Shown here one piece after another: positions 1 to 8,800 of a stretch of DNA of 64,000 nt. The stretch is taken from the NCBI RefSeq assembly GCF_013266755.1, contig NZ_JABRWJ010000003.1:724611-788610 (forward strand), written 5' to 3'. The DNA comes from Pseudaquabacterium terrae (lineage in GTDB: Bacteria; Pseudomonadota; Gammaproteobacteria; Burkholderiales; Burkholderiaceae_C). Below the pieces are notes generated by a model, which saw nothing but the letters and a program-made list of their open reading frames with translations, was not told the DNA's origin and did no database searches. The translations under genes were made by a program, and so were the position numbers. How positions within the stretch are numbered: the first letter of the stretch is position 1; the number at the start of each line of letters is the position of its first letter.

Positions 1-20
1 GAGTGAAGAAGCGCCGCGGT

Positions 21-1280
21 TCAGCTGAGCCGCCGGCCACCCGCGCGCGGAATCCAGTAGGCCAGCTGCCCCGCCGCGGCAAACGCAAGCACCCCGGTGA
101 CCGCAATCCCCGCCCCGAGCGATAGCGTGGCGGCCAGGAACGACAGCAGCGCCGGCCCGCACGAAGACCCGATGTCCGCCATCAGCCGCCACACGCCGAG
201 AAAGTGGGCGCGCCCCGCGCGCGGCGAATGGTCGGCGCCGAGCGTCATCACCATGCCCGAGCCGATGCCGTTGCCGAAGCCGACCACCCCGGCGGCAAGC
301 ATCAGGCTGGTGGCGCCCTGCGTCAGCGGCATGAGCAGCAGGGCCGCGCCCATGATGATCATCGACGGCACGGCCACCCAGCGGCGGCCCTTCTGGTCCA
401 TGACCTTGCCGGCGGGGTAGAACACCAGCATGTCGATGCCGCCCGCCAGGCCGTAGATCAGCGACGCGACCGACGGTCCGAGCATCAGATGGTCGGCCCA
501 CAGCGGGATGATGGCCTGGCGCGACGCACGCACCGCGCTGACCAGCATCACGCCGATGCCGAGCGTGACGAAGACATGGCGGTGGTTGCCGAGGATCGAG
601 CGCCAGGTCGGCGCCGCAGCGGGCGGCGCGTCAGGCGCGGCATCGCCGATCGTGGCCTCTACCGCGAGATCGGGCATGCGCGCGGCAATGATCGCGGCCA
701 GCGCCAGCGCCGCGATGCCCACGCCGTAGGCCGCCGCAATGCCGTGGAAGTGGATCGCGGCCGCCGCGACGAACGGGCCCATGAACATGCCGATGCGCAT
801 CACGCCGCCCAGCGTCGACAGCGCGCGTGCCCGGTATTCCACCGGCACGGCTTCGGTGAGGTAGCTCTGCCGCGCGAGGTTGAAGACGGCCTGCGACATG
901 CCGATCATGAAGGCGCCGAGTGCAAACACGCCGAGATGACCGGTCCACGCGCAGAGCGCCATCGCCAGCGCGCACCACACGGCCGCCGCGACGATCGCCC
1001 AGCGCTCGCCGCGATGCATCGTGATCAGCGAGGCCGGAATGTTGCTGACCAGCGAGCCGACGCCGATCAAGGTGACGATGAACGCGGCCTCCGGCACCGA
1101 TGACCCGAGTTCGCGCGCGCTGAGCGGGATCACGGGCAGGATGGCGCCTTCGCCGAGGCCGAACAGCAGCGAGGGGCCGAACGCGGATACGGCAATGCGC
1201 CGCAGCGAGAAGGGGGTGGAGGCCAAGGGATCGAAGGGCTGGCGGCGCGGATCCATGTCGCGCGCCGTTGTGCGGGGCAT
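21..1280 (-). CDS. MFS transporter
   Basis: About 419 aa, with roughly twelve hydrophobic segments in two halves separated by a polar loop near the middle, as in the major facilitator superfamily. A motif-A-like stretch (GKVMDQKGRRW) lies after the first helices of the second half. It is an inner-membrane transporter; the substrate cannot be read from sequence, although the layout resembles drug-efflux-type MFS proteins. I chose the ATG at 1280 because a GGAG lies about 12 bases upstream; a further in-frame ATG lies at 1256 and an open frame extends to 1334. It is divergent from the endonuclease V-like gene with about 64 bases between the starts. Confidence 0.8.
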   Translation of the reverse strand: MPRTTARDMDPRRQPFDPLASTPFSLRRIAVSAFGPSLLFGLGEGAILPVIPLSARELGSSVPEAAFIVTLIGVGSLVSNIPASLITMHRGERWAIVAAAVWCALAMALCAWTGHLGVFALGAFMIGMSQAVFNLARQSYLTEAVPVEYRARALSTLGGVMRIGMFMGPFVAAAAIHFHGIAAAYGVGIAALALAAIIAARMPDLAVEATIGDAAPDAPPAAAPTWRSILGNHRHVFVTLGIGVMLVSAVRASRQAIIPLWADHLMLGPSVASLIYGLAGGIDMLVFYPAGKVMDQKGRRWVAVPSMIIMGAALLLMPLTQGATSLMLAAGVVGFGNGIGSGMVMTLGADHSPRAGRAHFLGVWRLMADIGSSCGPALLSFLAATLSLGAGIAVTGVLAFAAAGQLAYWIPRAGGRRLS

Positions 1281-1344
1281 TGTCTCGCGGCTCCGGTCGA
1301 CAATGCGCCGGCCCGCTCGGTGGGCCACTCGCACAGGAATCGCG

Positions 1345-1848
1345 ATGAAACTGGCTGTTGGGGTTCACGACCACGGCGATGGTGCCTGGGCCGCCGCCGT
1401 GGCGTTCGACGAATGGGATGCGCTGGAACCGGTCCGGACGTACCTGTCGCGCATCGCCACCGTGGAGAAACCGGCGCGCGGCGAGCTCGATCTGCGCGCC
1501 CTGCCCTGTCTTTTGCAATTGCTGCGCGAGCATGCGCTCGAACCCGACGTGATCGTGATCGACGGGGCCGTCCATCTGGACGCTGCAGACACGCCGGGGC
1601 TGGGCCGAAGGCTGTACGACGCGCTCGGTGGCCGCACCACGATCATCGGCGTCTCTACGAAATCAATGCCGGGCCTGCCGGCGCAGTTCGAGGTATTTCG
1701 GGAGGAAGAAGCCCGCCCGGTCATCGTGACCTGCGTGGGTCTTGACCTCGGGGCGGCCAAGGCGCGAATTCGCGCGATGCACGGCAAACGACGCGTCCCG
1801 ACCTTGCTGAAGCTGGTGGCGCGAATGGCGCGGGGTGGCGGCGCTTAG
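1345..1848 (+). CDS. Endonuclease V-like protein (degenerate)
   Basis: 167 aa. The order of blocks matches endonuclease V (Nfi), the deoxyinosine repair nuclease: a segment like E. coli VARIATT (SRIATVEKP), a VFVDG-like strand (VIVIDG), and a TIGVAKK-like strand (TIIGVSTKSM). It is shorter than the usual 220-230 aa. The family's catalytic Glu in the FRE(L/Y)PAL block appears as LRALP here, and the DGHG block as DGAV, so two conserved active-site positions look substituted while the Asp of the VDG strand is kept. It may be a paralogue with altered or no nuclease activity. The ATG at 1345 is the first that fits the family N-terminus. Confidence 0.6.
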   Translation: MKLAVGVHDHGDGAWAAAVAFDEWDALEPVRTYLSRIATVEKPARGELDLRALPCLLQLLREHALEPDVIVIDGAVHLDAADTPGLGRRLYDALGGRTTIIGVSTKSMPGLPAQFEVFREEEARPVIVTCVGLDLGAAKARIRAMHGKRRVPTLLKLVARMARGGGA

Positions 1849-1936
1849 GCAAGGCCTTCGCCGTGCAGGTGCTGTTGCGCGCCTGGCTTCGAAGCCTGAC
1901 ACTGCCCGCGGGTGTTACGAGCCACGGGAGGCGAAC

Positions 1937-4804
1937 ATGGGCGCGGTCTCCGAGAGCATTTTCTGCGACCGCCGGATCGGCACGTGCACCTTGCTCGCGC
2001 TGAGCGGTGCGTTGACGAGTGCCCCGCCCGCCGTATTCGCGCAGCCACCGCAAATCGTCGAGGTGACCGGCTCGCGAATCCTTCGTCCCGAGCTGAGCGG
2101 CAATACACCGGCGATCGCGGTCGATCTCGAGACGCTCGGCAACCTCGGCTTCGAGAACTTTGCTGACATGGCGACGCAACTGCCGCAGTTCGCGGCGGGG
2201 TTCGGTGCATCGCGAACGCAGTCGGCCACCTCCAGCCCGATGTCTTCCGGTCTCAACCTGGTGAATCTGCGCAACCTCGGTTTTGCGCGCGCCCTGGTGT
2301 TGATCAATGGGCGCCGCACGGTCGGCGGCACATCGACGACGACGGCGGTCGACTTCAACACGATGCCGACCTCCAACATCGAGCGCATCGACATCATCAC
2401 CGGCGGCGCTTCGGCAGTGTACGGCTCCGACGCGGTGGCCGGCGTGATCAACATCATCACGAAGAAGAACTTCGACGGCTTCGAAGTCGGCGCCGGATAC
2501 GGCCAGGCGCAGCGAGGCGACAACCGGAACCCGACCGGCCATGTGATGTGGGGGCGCAGCTTCGGCAATTCGGGCCGCGTGCTGGCCACGCTGCAGCTCG
2601 ACCGGCAAGGGCAGGTGAGCTGCCGCGATCGCGAGCTGTGCTCCGAGGACTTCTTCTGGGGAACACCCGCCAACCCGCTTCGCGGGCCGCCGGCGTATTC
2701 CGATGTCGGTGTCGGCGGCCGGTTCTTCGTTGGATCGAACAGCTACACCCGCCGCAACGACAGCTTCGTCGCCGGCGGCCAGTTGATTCCGTTCTCGCTG
2801 GCGATCGACGGCTACAACCGAAACCCCGAGCGCGACCTCGCGATTCCGACCCGGCGCACGATGGGCGCGCTCGACGCAGAGTTCGTGATCACGCCGTCGA
2901 TACGCGCCTACGGCGAGCTGAACTACGGCAAGACCGAGACCACCGCGCACCTCGAGAGCATCGGGTTCCAGTCGCAGGCCCAGGGCAGCATGTTCGGCAC
3001 GCTGCAGGCGACGATTCCGGTCGGCAACCCGTTCATTCCCGCACCGCTGCTCGCGGCAGTGAACGCCTTCAACGCCAACGCGCAGCCGGCGCAGCGAATC
3101 GCGGCGCTGACCTGGTGGCAGCGCTTGAACACCGTCGGCGGCCCGCGCGGCGCGACCAACGAGCGCGAGACCACGCGCATCGCGCTCGGCGTGAAAGGCG
3201 ACTCGACGCTGTTCGACCAGCCGTGGCGCTGGGATCTGTACCACGTCGACGGGCGCACGGACACCACGCTGCGTGCCAATGGCCTGGTCAGCACCTCGAA
3301 CCTGTACCACGGCCTGCGGGTCGAGCCGGACCCCGCCCCGGCTGGCCGCTGGCGCTGCGTTGACGCCGCTGCCCGGGCCGCCGGCTGCGTGCCGATCAAC
3401 CCGTTCGCCGACTACACCGCCGAAATGCAGGAGGCGTTGCGCGTCGACGCGATCTCCACCGGAACAGGCCGGCTCAGCAACACGGTCGGGACCGTGAGCG
3501 GCACGCTGGCCGAACTGCCGGCGGGATCGCTGCGTGCTGCGGCCGGCCTGGAGCGGCGCAGGATCAGCGGTTTCCTCGACATCGCGTCGGTGAGCAACCA
3601 GGCGCTGGCGACGGGCACTCCGATCGCCGACACCGACAAGTCGACGATCACCACCCGCGAGGCATTCGTCGAGGCACTGGTTCCGGTGCTCGCCGACCGG
3701 CCCGGCATCCGGTCGCTGAACCTCGAAGCCGCTTTCCGGCGCTCCGAAGCCGACCGATCGGGCTACGACACCTGGAAGATCGGCGGCGACTGGGAGCCGG
3801 CCCCCGGCCTGCGCTTGCGTGCGATGCGCGCACGCGCTGTTCGTGCGCCCGAACCCCGGGACCTGTCCGGCGGCGGCGCGATTCCCGCGGCGCTCATCAA
3901 CGACCCTTGCACCGCCGCGCGCCGCAACGCGAGCCCGATCCGCGCCACGAATTGCGCTGCCGACGGCGTGCCTGCGAACTACGCGCCACCGGCCGGGGTC
4001 CAGCAGGGCGTGACCGGCCGGTTCCCTTCCAACCCGGACCTGGCGCCCGAAGTCGCGACCACGCTGACGCTGGGCCTGGTCTGGCAGCCTGCGCAGATCG
4101 AGGGCCTGATCGTTGCAGTCGACCGTTTCAAGATCGACGTCCAGGGCGTCATCGCGCCGTTGGCTCGCCAGATCGCCGTCGACAGGTGCTACGACACCGC
4201 CGAGCGGCAGTTCTGCGGGTCGATCGTGCGCGGATCGCACCCGCTGGTGCCCGGCGCGACGTACGTGCTGGTCGGCGTCAACCAGCGCGTGGAGAACATC
4301 GCGATGCAGAGCATCGCCGGCGTCGATGTCGACATCCGAGTTCGCTGGAAGACCGACTTCGGCCAACTCGATGCCGGCGTGCTGTTCACGCACTACGACC
4401 AGGCGATCCTGGTTCCGATCGCGGGCAGCACGCCGGTCGATCTGCTCGGCCCGGCCGGCGGCGCGCCGAACGGCTGGATCCGGAAGACCGCAGCGGCCAA
4501 CGTCGGCTGGAAGGTCGGCAACTTCAGAGCCCACTGGAACATCCGCTACATCGGCGACGCCGACATGGCGGTCGGCACGACGGCGCAAGGGTTCCCGCGC
4601 ATCCCTGCGATGGTCTACCACAACGTGCGCGCCGGCGTCGCGTTCGCCAAGGGCGGCGAGGTCTTCTTCGGCATCACCAACGTCGGTGACAGGACACCAC
4701 CGTTGTTCGCGTCCGGCACTGTCGGCACGGGGGACACGGTACCCGGCTACTACGATGTGTTCGGGCGCTCGTTCTTCGCCGGAGTGAAGGTCAGGTTCTG
4801 GTGA
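1937..4804 (+). CDS. TonB-dependent receptor
   Basis: 955 aa outer-membrane receptor. The start at 1937 has a good ribosome site (GGGAGGCGAAC). A signal peptide ends near residue 36 (AVFAQ) and is followed at once by the plug-domain hallmark VEVTGSRI and by NLRNLG...RALVLINGRR and RIDIITGGASAVYGSDAVAGVIN, typical of the Caulobacter/Xanthomonas-type TonB receptors without an N-terminal signalling extension. The remainder is a beta-barrel and ends in an aromatic residue (VKVRFW), the outer-membrane insertion signal. The substrate is unknown. The stop codon lies 32 bases before the next gene, a solute-binding protein, which suggests co-transcription and a shared ligand route. Confidence 0.9.
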   Translation: MGAVSESIFCDRRIGTCTLLALSGALTSAPPAVFAQPPQIVEVTGSRILRPELSGNTPAIAVDLETLGNLGFENFADMATQLPQFAAGFGASRTQSATSSPMSSGLNLVNLRNLGFARALVLINGRRTVGGTSTTTAVDFNTMPTSNIERIDIITGGASAVYGSDAVAGVINIITKKNFDGFEVGAGYGQAQRGDNRNPTGHVMWGRSFGNSGRVLATLQLDRQGQVSCRDRELCSEDFFWGTPANPLRGPPAYSDVGVGGRFFVGSNSYTRRNDSFVAGGQLIPFSLAIDGYNRNPERDLAIPTRRTMGALDAEFVITPSIRAYGELNYGKTETTAHLESIGFQSQAQGSMFGTLQATIPVGNPFIPAPLLAAVNAFNANAQPAQRIAALTWWQRLNTVGGPRGATNERETTRIALGVKGDSTLFDQPWRWDLYHVDGRTDTTLRANGLVSTSNLYHGLRVEPDPAPAGRWRCVDAAARAAGCVPINPFADYTAEMQEALRVDAISTGTGRLSNTVGTVSGTLAELPAGSLRAAAGLERRRISGFLDIASVSNQALATGTPIADTDKSTITTREAFVEALVPVLADRPGIRSLNLEAAFRRSEADRSGYDTWKIGGDWEPAPGLRLRAMRARAVRAPEPRDLSGGGAIPAALINDPCTAARRNASPIRATNCAADGVPANYAPPAGVQQGVTGRFPSNPDLAPEVATTLTLGLVWQPAQIEGLIVAVDRFKIDVQGVIAPLARQIAVDRCYDTAERQFCGSIVRGSHPLVPGATYVLVGVNQRVENIAMQSIAGVDVDIRVRWKTDFGQLDAGVLFTHYDQAILVPIAGSTPVDLLGPAGGAPNGWIRKTAAANVGWKVGNFRAHWNIRYIGDADMAVGTTAQGFPRIPAMVYHNVRAGVAFAKGGEVFFGITNVGDRTPPLFASGTVGTGDTVPGYYDVFGRSFFAGVKVRFW

Positions 4805-4836
4805 CGGGCGCATCATCGGCGCTGGAGGTGAGCGAA

Positions 4837-5820
4837 ATGCAGCGACGTCACCACATCGCCTGGTGCCTCGGCGCAGGGCTGCTGGTCGCAACCTGCGCTC
4901 CTGCCCAGCCGCAGCGCCAGTACCGGCTGGGCATGCTGCTGGGGGGTGCCCCCCCTCCCCCGGGGGTACCTGGGATGCCCAGCTTCTTCAAGGACGAACT
5001 CGAGCGGCACGGCTTCGTCGAAGGACGAAACCTGGTGATCGACCGCCGCTATACCGAACGCGACTTCACGCGGGCCGACGCGGCGGCCGCAGAGCTCGTG
5101 GCACTCAAGCCCGACGTGATCTTCACGGTGGCGGGCACGGTCGGCGCCCGGGCCGCGCAGAGGGCCACGCGGACCATCCCGATCGTCTTCGAGGCGGTGG
5201 GCGACCCGGTGCGTGCCGGACTGGTGGCCAGCCTGCCGCGTCCTGGCGGCAATCTCACCGGCACGGCGACCTTCCCCACGCTGGACGCCAAGCGGGCGCA
5301 GATCCTGGTCGAGGCCCTCGGCAAGCCCACGCTGCTGGCGGTGCTGGACGTGCGTCGCACCGAGGCGCAACGCCAGCGTGCGATGGAAGGGTGGCCGGAG
5401 TTCCCGGGCACCCGGGTGCAGGTCTTCGAAGTCGAGCGCAGCGAGGAACTGCCAGCCGTCTTCGAGCGCATCGTGCAGCAGAAGGCGTCGGGCCTGGTGG
5501 TCATGCACGCGCCGTTCACCGCGGTCAACCACCCACTCATCGCGCAACTGGCGACCAAGCACCGGCTCCCGGCCATTGCCAACGGCCACGGATACACGAT
5601 CGCGGGACTGATGCTGACCTACACGACCGACTTCAAGGAGGCCTTCATACGCGCTGCGGACTACGTGGCGCGCATCCTTCGCGGAACGGCGACGCCAGCC
5701 GATCTGCCGGTCGAGCACTTGTCGCGCTTCCCCTTCGTCATCAACCAGAGGGTGGCACGCGAGTTCGGCGTGCGCATCCCCGCGGCCCTGCTGGTGCGCG
5801 CTGACGAAGTCATTGAGTGA
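4837..5820 (+). CDS. ABC transporter solute-binding protein (YtrO/TrpX type)
   Basis: 327 aa. Start at 4837 is preceded by GGAGG. A signal peptide is followed by YRLGMLL and a family-typical arrangement (FKDELERHGFVEGRNLVIDRR, LKPDVIFTVAGT, PIVFEAVGDPVRAGLV, RPGGNLTG), all marks of the ABC_sub_bind family (PF04392) of periplasmic binding proteins. No permease or ATPase lies beside it, so it is an orphan binding protein, placed directly after the TonB-dependent receptor. A Cys in the signal region (VATCAPA) could allow lipid attachment, but the lipobox is imperfect. Ligand unknown. Confidence 0.85.
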   Translation: MQRRHHIAWCLGAGLLVATCAPAQPQRQYRLGMLLGGAPPPPGVPGMPSFFKDELERHGFVEGRNLVIDRRYTERDFTRADAAAAELVALKPDVIFTVAGTVGARAAQRATRTIPIVFEAVGDPVRAGLVASLPRPGGNLTGTATFPTLDAKRAQILVEALGKPTLLAVLDVRRTEAQRQRAMEGWPEFPGTRVQVFEVERSEELPAVFERIVQQKASGLVVMHAPFTAVNHPLIAQLATKHRLPAIANGHGYTIAGLMLTYTTDFKEAFIRAADYVARILRGTATPADLPVEHLSRFPFVINQRVAREFGVRIPAALLVRADEVIE

Positions 5821-5889
5821 AGGTCGCTTGTCGGGGCCGCGTTGCGACGCTGAAGTCCGTGGGACCCGAATGGCCGGCGCCCGGACTGA

Positions 5890-8800
5890 TCACGATCCCA
5901 GCGTCAGGTAGCCCGTCGAAGCGATGAAGTCGTGCGTTCCCATCAGTTCGATGATGGTGGTGTCGGTCGGCCCCAGGACGCCCGACGCCGACTGGGCCAC
6001 GTAGGTATTGCCGCCGAAGACCGCATAGGCCACGCCATGGGCGCCGAGTGCGGCCGCCGCCGCTTCGATGGCAGCGATGGTCTGCGCCACCGAGGCGCCC
6101 GCAGGCGTTGCCGTCAGCGCATTGGCCGACGATGCGATGTCGGCGTTGAAGACGATGCGGTCGCCGGTCTGGGCGCCGGTGATCACGTAGTTGGGCGTCG
6201 TGGCATAGGCCGTGCCGCCCGTGCCCACCGTGATGTAGTCCGGCGCCGAGCCCGCGCCCAGCGTGAGGTTGTAGAGACCCGTGGTGTTGGTGGTTGCACC
6301 GCCCAGCGTGACGTAGTTCGAACCGGTGCCCAGCGTCAGGTTGACGGTGCCGGCGATGGACACGTTGGTGACGACGTTGTTGCCGTCGCCCAGCGTGATG
6401 TTGTCCGTCTTGGTCGACCCGGCGCCGGCCAGGGTGAGCTTGACGTGGGCGGGATCGGTGGCGCCGGAGATCGTCAACCCGTTTGTATTGGTGAGCGTCA
6501 TGCCCGTGCCGCCCGCCAGGCCGTCGCCGATCTGGACGTTGCCGGTCAGGGTCAGCGTCTGGAGGTTGGCGCTGGACGTCATGGCGCGGACCGTCGCCAT
6601 CTGCGAGCCGGCGTTGTCGATCGCCAGCGAGGTGGTCAGGGCGGCGGTCAGGTTGGTGATCGTCGACTGGCCCGTGCCGGCGAAATTCAGCGTGTTCAGC
6701 TTGGTGTCGGTCAGCTGGCCGATGGTCACGCCGAACGAGCTGGTGTTGGTGTTGGTCAGCGTAATCGTCGTGGCCTGCGTCGTGGTCTGGTTGAGGGTGG
6801 TGAAGCGCAGGCCCTGCGTGCCGCTGACGTTGAGGTTGGACAGGCCGTTGTCGGTGACGATGACGGTGTTGAAATTGGCCACGGCATCGCCCGGCGTGAT
6901 GTCCACGCCATTGCTCACGATGTTGACGGTGCCGATCCCGACGGCGGCGGAGTCCTTGAAGATCAGCGTGCCGAAGTTGACGCTGTCGGTGGTGGCCGTG
7001 CCCAGCGACACGTTGACGGTGTCGGCCGGACCGGTGGTATCGGCCGCCACGATGGTCACCTGGGTCGAGGCCTTGTCGATCTGCAGGCTGGCGTTGTTCG
7101 ACACCTTCGTGAACGCCACCGTGCTGTTGCCCAGGATGTGGAACTTGGTGAAGCCCGCCGCCAGGTTCGACATGTCGATGGTGCCGGTCACATTGGCCGA
7201 TATGCCCAGGGTTTCAAAGCCCGTGACTTTCAGGCCGGTGGCCGCGGTCAGCGCGTAGGAGCCGCCTTCCAGGATCAGCTCGTCGGCAGTGGATGAGCCG
7301 CCGGTCACCGTCTGGGTCGCGTCGACCCGGGACGAGATGCGGATGGTGTCGACGCCGGTGGACCCGACGAAACTCTGCATGGTGGCATCGATCGATACGT
7401 TGATCGGACCGCTCGACGTCGTGGTCAGCGTCGCGGCCGCGCCGCGGGCGGCAAAGCCGCCGGCGGCCGTCGTGCCGCCGTCGTTGAAGCCGGCGGCGCC
7501 GGAGACGGTGATCGAGGTCAGCGAGCTGTTGATCACGTTGAGCCGGAACACCGCATCGCCGGCCACGGTCAGCGTGGTCAGGCCGGTGTCGGAAAAGGCC
7601 GCGAGCGTGGAATTGGCGCCGGTGGCCGTCACGTTCAGCGTGGTGATCTCGTTGTTGGTGTCGGTGAGGGTGTTGCTGACGCCGCTCAGGCCGTTGACGC
7701 TCAGCGCCAGGATCGTGTTGGCAGTCGGCACCGCCCCCGCGCCGTTGGTGGCATTGGTGATGGCCAGCGTGCCGGCCGTGCCCGACAGCGACAGCGCCGT
7801 CAGCGCGTTGCTCTTGATCGACGAGCCCGCGCCGTAGCTGGACAGGCTCACGGTGGCGATGGTGTTGGCGGTCGCCGTGTTGTATTGGGCATCGGTGATC
7901 GTCACCGTGCCGTTGGCGGCGATGCCCGCGGCAGCGGTCACCGCGGCGACCGCCGTCACCGCCGTGCGCGCCGTCACCGGCTGCGTGCCCGGCGCGGCGG
8001 TCACCGCGTTGATCGCGCTCACGCCCGTGACGGCAGCCACCGCGTTGGCGGCAGCCACCACCGGCGCCTGCGACACCGTCACCGTCGTGGTGGCCGCTGA
8101 GCCGTTGACCGTCACGGCGCTCTCGCCCGTGACCGTGGTTCCGGTGGCATGCGCGGCGGTCTGCGTCACCGAGACCGTGGTGCCCCCGCTGACCGTGATG
8201 GCGCCGCCGGTCTGGCCCGCGTCGACGCTGGAGGTCACGGTCACGGCACCGGTGGGCGCCGTCGTGCCGCCGATGCTGATGAGGCCGGCACCCTGGTGGA
8301 TGGACGCCACGCTCACCGTGCTGCCGCCATTGGCCACGATGTCGCCGGTGAGCTGGCCGGCATCGGTTTCGGTGATGCTGATGGCGGTGGCGCCGCTGTC
8401 CACCGTGACCGCGCCCACCGCGGACAGGGTCAGCGTGGACAGGTCGGTCCAGCCGGTGGTGACGGCATGGACCGTCCCGGAGGAGATCAGCGAAGCGCTC
8501 TCGACGTGGACCACCGTCGTGCCCGCGGTCGACAGGTTGGCCGTGTCCGTCACGGTGAGCGTGTCCTTGCCGCCGCCGCCATCGATGGAGTCGGTCCCGC
8601 CAAAGGCGCCCGTCACCGTGCCGTTGATCGTGTCGTCCTTGCTGCCGCCTGCCACGGTGTCGTTGCCGGCGGTCAGCGTGAAGGTCTGGGGCACGGAGGG
8701 ATCCAGCACATAGGCTTGGGCCGCCACCGTGCCGCTGTTGCCCGCCGTGTCCGTCACCCGCACTTTCAGCGTGTCGCTGCCCGTCAGCGTCACGCCCGCG

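Noticed and set aside
1721..4891. 1056-codon open frame antisense to the TonB-dependent receptor
   Set aside because: Arg/Asp/His-rich translation without domains; produced by high GC third positions of the real gene on the other strand.
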